Both the position numbers and the translations under genes were made by a program. The notes beneath the pieces were generated by a model that was given only the letters and a program-made list of their open reading frames with translations, was not told where the DNA came from and ran no database searches. Below are positions 52,663 to 60,415 of a stretch of DNA of 64,000 bases, one piece after another; positions within the stretch are counted from its first letter, which is position 1, and each line of letters begins with the position of its first letter. Source of the DNA: Pseudomonadota bacterium. GTDB lineage: Bacteria > Pseudomonadota > Alphaproteobacteria > Rhizobiales > Xanthobacteraceae. The stretch is taken from NCBI GenBank assembly GCA_023386635.1, contig JAEWJH010000039.1:24957-88956 (forward strand), in the 5' to 3' direction.

Positions 52663-53583
52663 ATGATGTCACCGATCAATACGACCGAACCCGATCCATC
52701 AGTCATCGGGACGGTTGCGAAGCCTCCCTTCGCGCGGGTTCCCGATCCGCAAAAAACCTTCCAGCACCGGGCCGAGCGCTTCCGCTCCCTTGCCGAAGGG
52801 CACGATCTCAAACCCTATCTGCTGTTTCTCGCCGATCTGTGCGCCGCGCAGGCGGCAATCATGGATGGCCTGCCGGAGCCGACGCCGCTCGATCCGGCCA
52901 TCCTCGCGCGCGCCAGGGAACACAAGATGCCGCCGCTCGACCGCGGTGGTTTTACGCCTGACGCTGCGTTTGAAGCGACGCTCTCGCGCCTGATCGCCGC
53001 CGCCGAACAATTGACGATGCCGGCAGTCGCGCAGGCCGCGCTGCTGCGCGTCAAGGCCGCCGATCCGGAGGCTCGCGCCGCGATGGTGCAGAACGTGCTG
53101 GCCGAGGCGATCCCGGTCGAGGCTTTGGCCGAGCATGTCTTCGTCGCGGCCGCCTTGCAGGTGCATTTCGCGCGCCTTGCGACCCGCCTGCCGGCGGACG
53201 ATCTGGAATCGGTCGGGGATGGCGCATGCCCCGCCTGCGGCGGCGCGCCGTCGTCGACGGTGATCGTCATCTGGCCGATCGCGCCGGGAACCCGGTACTG
53301 CTCCTGTTCGCTGTGCGGCACGATGTGGAACTACATCCGGTCGAAGTGCACGGCGTGCGGTTCGACCAGCAAGATCGCTTTTCAGGAGATCGAAGGCAGC
53401 GGCGGCGCGGTCAAGGCGGAGACCTGCGAGGAGTGCCACGGCTACGTGAAAGTCCTCAACCATCAGAAAGATCGCTTCCTCGACCCGATCGCGGACGATG
53501 TGGCGACGCTCGGCCTCGATCTGCTGGTGCGCGAGCTTGGGTTCCGTCGCGGCGGCGTCAATCCGTTCCTCATCGGCTATTGA
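52663..53583 (+). CDS. fdhE: Formate dehydrogenase accessory protein FdhE
   Basis: 306 residues. Rubredoxin-like zinc/iron knuckles in ACPACGGAPSS, CSCSLCGTMWNY, CTACGSTSK and CEECHGYVKV, the C-terminal metal-binding domain of FdhE, preceded by the helical N-terminal region (KTFQHRAERFRSLAEGHDLKPYL). FdhE is needed for activity of Tat-exported respiratory formate dehydrogenases. The fdhD sulfurtransferase gene is not in this window. selA begins ten bases after its stop. Confidence 0.93.
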   Translation: MMSPINTTEPDPSVIGTVAKPPFARVPDPQKTFQHRAERFRSLAEGHDLKPYLLFLADLCAAQAAIMDGLPEPTPLDPAILARAREHKMPPLDRGGFTPDAAFEATLSRLIAAAEQLTMPAVAQAALLRVKAADPEARAAMVQNVLAEAIPVEALAEHVFVAAALQVHFARLATRLPADDLESVGDGACPACGGAPSSTVIVIWPIAPGTRYCSCSLCGTMWNYIRSKCTACGSTSKIAFQEIEGSGGAVKAETCEECHGYVKVLNHQKDRFLDPIADDVATLGLDLLVRELGFRRGGVNPFLIGY

Positions 53584-53593
53584 GGGGACGGCC

Positions 53594-55003
53594 GTGCGCG
53601 ATCCCGACACCAGCCTCAGGCGAATTCCGTCCGTTGACGAGGTGCTCAAGGCGTCGCCGGCGCTTGCTGCGATCGATCAGTTCGGCCGGCCGGCGGTCGT
53701 CACCGCGATCCGCGGACATCTCGACCGCATCCGCCAGACCCTCGCATCCGGCGGCGCGCTGACCCTTACCGTCGACGAGATCGCTATTGCCGCTGCCGAA
53801 CGGCTCGCTGCCGACGCGACGCTCAAGGCGCGCCCGGTTTTCAATCTCACCGGCACGGTGCTGCACACCAATCTTGGTCGCGCGTTGCTCGCCGACGTCG
53901 CCATCGCCGCCGCGACCGACGCGATGCGCGAGGCGCTGGCGCTGGAATTCAATCTCGCCGACGGCAAGCGCGGCGAGCGCGACAGTCTCGTCCGTGACCT
54001 GCTGTGCGAACTCACCGGTGCGGAAGACGCCACGGTGGTCAACAACAATGCGGCCGCGGTGCTGCTGGTGCTCAACACGCTCGCGGGCGGACGCGATGCC
54101 ATCGTCTCGCGCGGCGAACTGATCGAGATCGGCGGCGCGTTCCGCATGCCCGAGATCATGGCGCGCGCGGGCGCCAATCTCGTCGAGGTCGGCACCACCA
54201 ATCGCACCCACGAGAAGGATTATCGCGGCGCGCTCGGGCCGCAGACCGGGTTGATCCTCAAGGTGCACACCTCGAACTACCGCATCGAGGGCTTCACCAA
54301 GGAAGTCGGGGCGAAGGCCCTGGCGGAGATCGCGCGCGCGGCGAACGTGCCGCTGGTCAACGATCTCGGCTCCGGCACGCTGATCGATCTGGCACGCTTT
54401 GGTCTCGCGCATGAGCCGACGGTGGCGGAAGCGGTGGCGGAAGGCGCGGACCTCGTCACGTTCTCCGGCGACAAGCTGCTCGGCGGGCCGCAGGCCGGTT
54501 TCGTCGTCGGCCGCCGCGATCTGATCGCCGCGCTCAACAAAAATCCGATGAAGCGCGCGTTGCGCATGGACAAGATCCGGCTGGCGGCGCTGGAAGCGAC
54601 CCTGCGGCTTTACCGCGATCCCGATCGGCTGGCGCAGCGCCTGCCGACCGTGCGACTGATCGCGCGCGGCAAGGACGATATCGCCGCGCTGGCGGTGCGT
54701 GTGTTGTCGGCCGTCAGCCGGGCGCTCGGCAACGGCTACGCCGTTTCCGTGGCCGACTGCGAGAGCCAGATCGGCTCCGGCGCGCTGCCGCAGCAGACGA
54801 TCCCGAGCGCCGGTCTCGCCATTCGCGCGCAGCAGGGCGGCGGTGGCGCATTGACGGCTCTGGCGGCGGCGTTGCGGGCGCTGCCGATGCCGGTGATCGG
54901 CCGCATCGAGGATCAGGCGCTGGTACTCGATCTGCGCTGTCTCGAAGACGACGCACGGTTCGCCGCCAATCTCGCCACGCTCACGCTCGAGGAGCCGCGC
55001 TGA
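53594..55003 (+). CDS. selA: L-seryl-tRNA(Sec) selenium transferase
   Basis: 469 residues (E. coli SelA has 463) from a GTG at 53594 with GAGGGG upstream; the frame is open 32 codons earlier but without a site. PLP enzyme that converts seryl-tRNA-Sec to selenocysteinyl-tRNA-Sec using selenophosphate. The PLP lysine lies in LVTFSGDKLLGGPQAGFVVG. Other landmarks are NLTGTVLHTNLGRALL, NNNAAAVLLVLNTLA and SRGELIEIGGAFRMPEIM. Its stop overlaps the start of the next gene (TGATG), consistent with translational coupling within the selenium operon. Confidence 0.96.
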   Translation: MRDPDTSLRRIPSVDEVLKASPALAAIDQFGRPAVVTAIRGHLDRIRQTLASGGALTLTVDEIAIAAAERLAADATLKARPVFNLTGTVLHTNLGRALLADVAIAAATDAMREALALEFNLADGKRGERDSLVRDLLCELTGAEDATVVNNNAAAVLLVLNTLAGGRDAIVSRGELIEIGGAFRMPEIMARAGANLVEVGTTNRTHEKDYRGALGPQTGLILKVHTSNYRIEGFTKEVGAKALAEIARAANVPLVNDLGSGTLIDLARFGLAHEPTVAEAVAEGADLVTFSGDKLLGGPQAGFVVGRRDLIAALNKNPMKRALRMDKIRLAALEATLRLYRDPDRLAQRLPTVRLIARGKDDIAALAVRVLSAVSRALGNGYAVSVADCESQIGSGALPQQTIPSAGLAIRAQQGGGGALTALAAALRALPMPVIGRIEDQALVLDLRCLEDDARFAANLATLTLEEPR

Positions 55004-55797
55004 TGGGCTGGCTCGGCCGCATCGCCTCGCTCAAACGCGCGCCGGAAACGTCGGCCAGCGAGATGATGGCGGTCGCCTATGAGGCGGCGCAGAACAACGA
55101 CTACGAGACCGCGCTGTCGATCTGGGGCCCGCTGGCGCATCAGGGCGTCGCGCGGGCGCAGAACAATGTCGGCGCGTGCTTCTCCGAAGGCATCGGCGTC
55201 GAGCGCGATCCGGCGCTCGCCTTGAAGTGGCTGACGCTCGCCGCCGCCGCCGGCGATCCGATCGGCCAGCGCAATCTCGCCGCCGTCTATTTCAAGGGCG
55301 AGGGTGTGGAGCCCGATCCGGTGCGCGCCGCCGAACTCTATCGTGCCGCGGCCGAAGCAGGTGACGCGACGGCGCAGGACATGCTGTCGTGGATGCTGCT
55401 CGAAGGCGAGATGATCGCCGGCGACGTGGTCGAGGCAAAACGCTGGGCGGAAGCCGCCGCCGAGCAGGGCATCGCGCCGGCGATGACGCGGCTCGGCATG
55501 ATCTATCACAACGCGCTCGGCGTGGAGCGCGACGCCGCGCTCGCGGCGCGATGGTGGGACAAGGCGGCCGCGCGCGGCGACGCCGATGCGCAGGCGATGC
55601 TGGGCGCCGCCTATCATCTCGGCGCCGGCGTGCCGCGCGATGCGGTGGCGGCGCTGATGTGGCTGCTGCGCGCGCGTGACGGCGGCAGCGCTCTGGCGCA
55701 ACCCTTCGTCGAGCCGGTGAAAGCCGGGCTGACGGCGGCCGAGATCGAACGCGCGCAGCAACTGGCGAGCGGCCCGCTGGCGGAGCCGGTGTCATGA
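55003..55797 (+). CDS. Sel1-repeat (tetratricopeptide-like) protein inside the selenium operon
   Basis: 264 residues with a set of Sel1-type helical repeats: GVARAQNNVGACFSEGIGVERDPALALKWL, DPIGQRNLAAVYFKGEGVEPDPVRAAELY, DATAQDMLSWMLLEGEMIAGDVVEAKRWAE and further copies with the A..LG..Y..G.GV..D pattern. These act as protein-binding scaffolds. The name Sel1 comes from a Caenorhabditis gene and has nothing to do with selenium. Its position between selA and selB, with overlapping starts and stops on both sides, suggests a partner role in selenoprotein synthesis or in formate dehydrogenase assembly; no evidence beyond location. Confidence 0.85.
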   Translation: MGWLGRIASLKRAPETSASEMMAVAYEAAQNNDYETALSIWGPLAHQGVARAQNNVGACFSEGIGVERDPALALKWLTLAAAAGDPIGQRNLAAVYFKGEGVEPDPVRAAELYRAAAEAGDATAQDMLSWMLLEGEMIAGDVVEAKRWAEAAAEQGIAPAMTRLGMIYHNALGVERDAALAARWWDKAAARGDADAQAMLGAAYHLGAGVPRDAVAALMWLLRARDGGSALAQPFVEPVKAGLTAAEIERAQQLASGPLAEPVS

Positions 55798-57893
55798 TCG
55801 TCGGCACCGCGGGGCATATCGACCACGGCAAAACCTCGCTGGTGCGCGTTCTCACCGGTGTCGACACCGATCGTCTCAAGGACGAAAAGGCGCGCGGCAT
55901 CTCCATCGACCTCGGCTTTGCCTATCTGCCGTCGCCCGATGGCGGCGTGCTCGGCTTCGTCGACGTGCCGGGCCACGAACGGTTCGTGCACAACATGCTG
56001 GCGGGCGCGAGCGGCATCGATTTCGTGCTGCTGGTGATCGCCGCCGATGACGGCGTGATGCCGCAGACCACCGAACATCTCGCGATCGTCGATCTGCTCG
56101 GCATTAGCCACGGCCTCGTCGCGATCACCAAGGCCGATCTGGTCGATGCCGACCGGCTCGCCGAAGTGAGAACCGAGATCGCCAATGTGCTGGCGGCCAC
56201 GGCGCTGCGCGATGCCGACATGATCGCGGTGTCGAGCCAGACCGGGCAGGGCATCGACGAACTGCGCCAGCGGTTGTTTGCGCAAGCGCAGCAGCTCGGC
56301 AGCCGCTCGGACAGGGGCCGCTTCCGGCTGGCGGTGGACCGCTCGTTCACGCTGCAGGGCTCGGGCACGGTCGTGACCGGGACGGTGCTGTCGGGTCAGG
56401 TGCAGGTCGAAGACCAGTTGCGCATCAGTCCGTCGGGACTGACGGCACGGGTGCGCTCGATCCACGCGCAAAATCGGCCGTCGCAGACTGGCCGTGCCGG
56501 CGACCGTTGCGCGCTCAATCTCGCCGGTGACGGCATCAGCAAGGATGCGATCGCGCGCGGCCAGATCGTGCTCGATCCGGACTTGCATGCGCCGGCCGAT
56601 CGCATCGATGCGACGCTGCGCGTACTCGCCTCCGAGCCGCGGCCCGTGACGCAATGGATGCGGGTGCGGCTGCATCATGCGGCGGAGGAGGTCGGCGCGC
56701 GTGTGGTGCTGCTCGGCGACGGTCCCGTCGCTCCCGGCACGGAGGCGTTCGTGCAACTCGTGCTGGAGCAGCCGATCGCGGCCGCGGCCGGCGACCGTTT
56801 CGTGCTGCGCGACACCAGCGCGCAGCGCACCATCGGCGGCGGCATGCTGCTCGACCTGCGCGCGCCGGCACGCAAGCGCCGCACGCCGGAGCGGCTGGCG
56901 CAGCTGGAGGCGTACGCCATCGCCGATCCGGTCAAGGCGCTCGCGGCGCTGCTCGACCGGCCGCCGGGCTATGTGGATTTCACCGCGTTCTGCCGCGACC
57001 GCGCGCTGTCGGCGGCGGAGTGCGAGGCGCTTGTCACAGACACCGGCCTGTTCCGGCTGGCGATGCCGAAGGGTGACCTGGCCGTGTCGGCGGCGAACTG
57101 GCTGCGGCTCAAGCGCGGCATGCTGGCGACGCTGACGCAGTTTCATGCCGAGAACCCCAATCTGCCGGGCATCGGGCTGGAGCGGCTACGCCTGCAACTC
57201 GAGCCGCGCTTGCCGGCGCCGGCTTTCGTCGCGCTGCTGCAGGGCCTCGCGCGCACCAAGGATGTGTCGCTGGACGGCGCGTGGATCCGCCTGCCGAGCC
57301 ACGAGGTGCGGCTGACGCCGCAGGACGAGCGCCTGTGGTCCAAGATCGCGCCGTTGATCCAGGACATCGAGCGTTTCCGGCCGCCGCGCGTGCGCGACAT
57401 CGCCGACCTCATCCGCGAGCCGGAGGGCGAGATCAGGCGTCTGCTCAAGCTGCTCGGCCGGATGGGCCGCGTCGATGAGGTGGCGCACGACCATTTCTTC
57501 CTGCGCAACACCGTCGCCGAGATGGTGGAGATCGCCACGAAACTCGCGGCCGAAGCGCCCGACGGGCAGTTCAATGCGGCGCTGTTTCGCGATCAGATGA
57601 ATAATGGCCGCAAGGTCGCGATCCAGATTCTCGAATTCTTCGACCGGCATGGTGTGACCATGCGGCGCGGCGATCTGCGCCGGATCAACAAACATCGACT
57701 TGACCTGTTCCGCCGTTCGGCGGATTCAGAAGGGGCGCAGATTGCGTCCGATACGGCTTCTGGAAGAGCATCGTCCCCGGTGGGGCGTCCGGACTTCAAA
57801 TCCGGGAAGGGCCGCGAGCCGGTCCTTGGTGGGTTCGACTCCCATTCTCTTCCGCCACATTCCCCGCAACGTCACCGCAGGAGCGCGCGATGA
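55794..57893 (+). CDS. selB: Selenocysteine-specific elongation factor SelB, reading frame runs through tRNA-Sec
   Basis: 699 residues; start ATG overlaps the previous stop (ATGA). The N-terminal half is an EF-Tu-like GTPase: GTAGHIDHGKTSLVRVLTG (P-loop), DVPGHERFVHNML, ITKADLVDAD, then two beta-barrel domains. The C-terminal part (from about residue 380) consists of winged-helix domains that bind the SECIS, ending near RRIN-KHRLDLF. After about residue 656 the frame passes through the tRNA-Sec gene (57762-57857) without a stop and ends at 57891-57893, overlapping the next start. The last 43 residues are therefore encoded mainly by tRNA sequence, and are longer than the E. coli protein (614). 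Confidence 0.93.
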   Translation: MIVGTAGHIDHGKTSLVRVLTGVDTDRLKDEKARGISIDLGFAYLPSPDGGVLGFVDVPGHERFVHNMLAGASGIDFVLLVIAADDGVMPQTTEHLAIVDLLGISHGLVAITKADLVDADRLAEVRTEIANVLAATALRDADMIAVSSQTGQGIDELRQRLFAQAQQLGSRSDRGRFRLAVDRSFTLQGSGTVVTGTVLSGQVQVEDQLRISPSGLTARVRSIHAQNRPSQTGRAGDRCALNLAGDGISKDAIARGQIVLDPDLHAPADRIDATLRVLASEPRPVTQWMRVRLHHAAEEVGARVVLLGDGPVAPGTEAFVQLVLEQPIAAAAGDRFVLRDTSAQRTIGGGMLLDLRAPARKRRTPERLAQLEAYAIADPVKALAALLDRPPGYVDFTAFCRDRALSAAECEALVTDTGLFRLAMPKGDLAVSAANWLRLKRGMLATLTQFHAENPNLPGIGLERLRLQLEPRLPAPAFVALLQGLARTKDVSLDGAWIRLPSHEVRLTPQDERLWSKIAPLIQDIERFRPPRVRDIADLIREPEGEIRRLLKLLGRMGRVDEVAHDHFFLRNTVAEMVEIATKLAAEAPDGQFNAALFRDQMNNGRKVAIQILEFFDRHGVTMRRGDLRRINKHRLDLFRRSADSEGAQIASDTASGRASSPVGRPDFKSGKGREPVLGGFDSHSLPPHSPQRHRRSAR
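57762..57857 (+). tRNA. selC: tRNA-Sec (anticodon TCA), embedded in the selB reading frame
   Basis: 96 nucleotides with encoded CCA, close in length to E. coli selC (95). Acceptor GGAAGAG pairs with CTCTTCC (with G73 and CCA), D-arm with a long stem (TCCCCGGTGGGGC), anticodon stem CCGGA-CTTCAAA-TCCGG giving TCA at 57796-57798, a long variable arm (GGGCCGCGAGCCGGTCC) and T-arm GTGGG-TTCGACT-CCCAT. Extra-long acceptor and variable arm, D-stem and anticodon UCA are the tRNA-Sec hallmarks. It lies on the same strand and inside the frame of selB. Confidence 0.96.
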
Positions 57894-58345
57894 GCCTCAC
57901 CACATATCTCGGCGAGCTGGAACAGGCAGCCCATGCCGCCAGCACGGCCGAGGAGGTCTATCGCCGCGAGATCGCGCAGCGGGTGCGCGCGCTGGAGCAG
58001 GAACGCGCGTTCGCTTTTCGCCGGCTGAACCTGATGCGCACGGTGGCGAGCGCCGTCGCCGGCCATGAGGAAGAAGCGGAGGCGCTTCAGGCCGGCAGCG
58101 TCGCGTTCATGCGCGAGCTGGAATGGACCGGTGCGACGGAATCACAGCGGCAGACGCTGGAGCAATTCCGGCCGGTGGTGCTGGCCGCTTGGGCGCTCGA
58201 CCGCGCCGAGGAAGGACAGCGCGATCAGGCCGCGCTCACGCGCGCGCTCGCCGCTTTCGAAGACTGGTTTGCCCAATCCCGCCAGGGCCCGTTCCTCAGC
58301 GTGATGGAACGTGAAGTCGTGGAATTGCCGCTTGTCGAAATCTAA
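57890..58345 (+). CDS. Unrecognised helical protein downstream of selC
   Basis: 151 residues from ATG at 57890, overlapping the selB stop (ATGA). No known motif. The sequence is strongly helical, with TYLGELEQAAHAASTAEEVYRREIAQRVRAL and RAFAFRRLNLMRTVASAVAG, and no membrane span or cysteine pair. It is a separate conserved-looking gene in the operon, followed by another unknown gene that overlaps its end. Function unknown; position suggests involvement in selenocysteine, lipoyl or formate dehydrogenase processes. Confidence 0.55.
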   Translation: MSLTTYLGELEQAAHAASTAEEVYRREIAQRVRALEQERAFAFRRLNLMRTVASAVAGHEEEAEALQAGSVAFMRELEWTGATESQRQTLEQFRPVVLAAWALDRAEEGQRDQAALTRALAAFEDWFAQSRQGPFLSVMEREVVELPLVEI

Positions 58346-58790
58346 ATCCAAATCCAAGCCGCGATTCAAACCGGAAGCGGAGCGGAAATCGGCGCCGCCG
58401 GAGCAGCCGGCCCAAGGCGCGTTTTTGTTCGACGACTGGATCGTCGACGAATATCAACGGACAGAAGGCTTCACCGCGCTCGTCGTGCTGGTGTCGATCG
58501 GCAATTTCGAGGTGCTGCCGCTGCGCTCCACCTTCATGCATGTGATCGGCGACGAGCTGACCTGGCTCAACCTCACCGAACTGCTGCGCAGCGCCGGCGT
58601 CGCGTGGGACGGCGTGCTGATCATGCCGGTGAGCGGTGCGGACGGCGGCCCGGTCGAGGACATCGTCGCGCGGACGGAACTGCGGGCGCTGGAAAAGCGC
58701 GTGATCGAAGACCGCACGGTGATCAACGAAGGCCACTTCTTCGACAAATGGGGCCGGCGGATGAAGGTCGAGGAGGCGCAGCCGCAATGA
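58311..58790 (+). CDS. Unrecognised protein with basic N-terminus
   Basis: 159 residues from a GTG at 58311; a TTG at 58332 would shorten it by seven residues. The start overlaps the previous gene by 35 bases. A lysine-rich stretch (SKSKSKSKPRFK) leads into a globular part with FDDWIVDEYQRTEGFTAL, LPLRSTFMHVIGDELTWLNLTELL and EGHFFDKWGRRMKVEE. No motif that I can tie to a family. Its stop overlaps the next start (ATGA at 58787-58790). It is part of the selenium/lipoyl operon. Confidence 0.55.
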   Translation: MKSWNCRLSKSKSKSKPRFKPEAERKSAPPEQPAQGAFLFDDWIVDEYQRTEGFTALVVLVSIGNFEVLPLRSTFMHVIGDELTWLNLTELLRSAGVAWDGVLIMPVSGADGGPVEDIVARTELRALEKRVIEDRTVINEGHFFDKWGRRMKVEEAQPQ

Positions 58791-59563
58791 CCCGCGTGCT
58801 GCGGGTGATCGACACCGGCCTGCAATCCGCCCGCTGGAATATCGCCGTGACGGCGGCGCTGACGGAGCGACACGTCGCGGGAGAGATCGCCGATACGCTG
58901 CGGTTTCATCGCTACCGGCCGGCGGTCCTGATCGGCCGGCATCAGCAGATAGATCAAGCGTGCGACGCACAGGCCTGCCGCCGATACGCCGTCGATGTGG
59001 CGCGCCGCATCACCGGCGGCGGTGCGGTCTATATGACGTCGGGTGTGCTGGCGTTCGATCTGGTCATCGGCCGGCGCGTGGCTGGCGATCAGGATCGCGC
59101 TGCATCCACGATCTGTCATGCGCTGGCGCGGTCGCTGACGCGTCTTGATAAGAGCGGCCGGCTGGTGGCGCGCTCTCGTGCGCCCAACGACGTCGTGATC
59201 GACGGCCGCAAGGTCGTCGGCGCCGCCGGCTATTACGACGGCGCCACGTTCGCCTATCAGGGCGCGATCATGGTCGACATGGATTTTGCGGTGATGGCCG
59301 ACGTGCTGGCGCTGCCGGCGCCGCTCGGCCCGCATCTGACGGACCTGCGCGAACATCTCGGTCCGGCAGCAGATCATCACACGCTGACCGGCGTCCTGAC
59401 CGGCGAACTGGCGCAGGTTTTCGGCTATGCTGTAGGTTCGGATACTCTGGACGATGCGACGATGCAGCTTGCCGAGCGGATGCGCATGGGCGGAACCGGC
59501 GACGCGGAAGATCGTTCCTTCGGCTGCGCTGCTTCGCCTTTGATGCGGGAACAAGCGTCGTGA
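58787..59563 (+). CDS. Lipoate-protein ligase A-like (BPL/LplA) protein
   Basis: 258 residues from the ATG at 58787 overlapping the previous stop (the frame is open upstream to 58604 but without homology). The BPL_LplA_LipB fold shows RRITGGGAVYMTSGVLAFDLV (the R-R-x-x-G-G-G motif of lipoate ligases), the catalytic lysine in DVVIDGRKVVGAAGYYDGATFAYQG and QGAIMVDMDF. LplA proteins attach lipoate to a lysine on E2 or GcvH domains. A lipoyl-carrier-type GcvH gene lies two genes downstream and is the probable acceptor. Short and lacking the C-terminal accessory domain of E. coli LplA. Confidence 0.85.
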   Translation: MTRVLRVIDTGLQSARWNIAVTAALTERHVAGEIADTLRFHRYRPAVLIGRHQQIDQACDAQACRRYAVDVARRITGGGAVYMTSGVLAFDLVIGRRVAGDQDRAASTICHALARSLTRLDKSGRLVARSRAPNDVVIDGRKVVGAAGYYDGATFAYQGAIMVDMDFAVMADVLALPAPLGPHLTDLREHLGPAADHHTLTGVLTGELAQVFGYAVGSDTLDDATMQLAERMRMGGTGDAEDRSFGCAASPLMREQAS

Positions 59564-59937
59564 CCAAGCGCCTGCTGATCGTTCTGGTGAATACCGATCC
59601 GCGCAACGGCGAGGAAATGGGCGCGCCGTTCTATCACGCGGCGGTCGCGGCGGCGATGGACTACGAGGTCGATGTGGTCTGCGCCGCGACATCGGGCAAG
59701 CTGATGATCAAGGGCGTCGCGGAAAAACTCCATGTGAAAGCGGGCCACCCGCGCACGGTCTATGACTGGATCAAGGAGGCGCACGATCACGGCGCCAAGT
59801 TCTGGGCGTGTCCGGCCAATCTCGATCTGTTCGAGGTGAACGAAAGCGATCTGATCCCCGAATGTGACGGGCTGATGGGTGCCGCCACGATGATCCAGAA
59901 CATCATGGACGGCGAATACCGCGTGCTGACTTATTGA
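59560..59937 (+). CDS. DsrE/DsrF-like sulfur-relay protein
   Basis: 125 residues from a GTG at 59560 overlapping the previous stop (GTGA). DsrE-type fold: KRLLIVLVNTDPRNGEEMGAPFYHAAVAAAMDYEVDVVC at the N-terminus, then GKLMIKGVAEKLHV, VYDWIKEAHDHGAKFWACPANLDLF and a C-terminal loop. A cysteine in the FWACP strand could carry sulfur (or selenium), as in TusD/DsrE or in the DsrE half of YedF. In this genome the TusA half would be the gene at 45458. In sulfur-oxidising bacteria such genes accompany lipoate-binding proteins and LplA-like ligases. Confidence 0.82.
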   Translation: MTKRLLIVLVNTDPRNGEEMGAPFYHAAVAAAMDYEVDVVCAATSGKLMIKGVAEKLHVKAGHPRTVYDWIKEAHDHGAKFWACPANLDLFEVNESDLIPECDGLMGAATMIQNIMDGEYRVLTY

Positions 59938-59950
59938 GAAGATAACGGCG

Positions 59951-60415
59951 ATGACGATTGTTCGCGGCTGTGATTTCCCTGACGGTCTGTTCTACGATGT
60001 GGCGACCCACACCTGGTATCAGCCGGCGGACGAGGGGCTGGTTCGTTTCGGTATCACCCGCGTCGGACTTGCGCTGGCGCGGGAGGTTCTGGTGTTCACG
60101 CCGAAACGGGTCGGCCACGAATGCGAGAAGGGCCGTTCGGTCGCCACCATGGAAAGTGCGAAATGGGTCGGCTCGGTGCGTATCGCGTTCGATGGCACGG
60201 TGGTCGCCATCAACGAAGCGCTGATCCAGCGTCCGGTGATCATCAACGAGGATTGCTACGGCGGCGGATGGATGCTGCTGGTGCGCCCGGCGGCCGCATC
60301 ATGGCGCGACGCCTTGATACCCGGCACGGCGCTTGCCGAGGCTTATGAAGCCTGGATGGAACGCGAGGCGTTTCCCGGCTGTGGTCCCGACGGACAGATG
60401 GCCGCGTTCTTCTAG
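59951..60415 (+). CDS. GcvH-like lipoyl carrier protein
   Basis: 154 residues. The lipoyl-domain motif SVATMESAKWVGSVRIAFDGTV matches the GcvH pattern E-S-x-K (lipoyl lysine) followed by a beta-turn, and ends with the hairpin INEALIQRPVIINEDCYGGGWMLLVRP. Longer than classical GcvH (about 125-130). No gcvT or gcvP is present, so it is not a glycine cleavage protein in context. Together with the ligase and the DsrE-like protein it forms a candidate lipoyl module, similar to LbpA of lipoate-dependent sulfur oxidation. The stop TAG is shared palindromically with the selD stop in CTAG (60412-60415). Confidence 0.85.
   Translation: MTIVRGCDFPDGLFYDVATHTWYQPADEGLVRFGITRVGLALAREVLVFTPKRVGHECEKGRSVATMESAKWVGSVRIAFDGTVVAINEALIQRPVIINEDCYGGGWMLLVRPAAASWRDALIPGTALAEAYEAWMEREAFPGCGPDGQMAAFF

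Noticed and set aside
55003..55797. Selenoprotein or selenium-related function for the Sel1-repeat gene because of its name
   Set aside because: Sel1 is named after a nematode gene; only its location links it to selenium.
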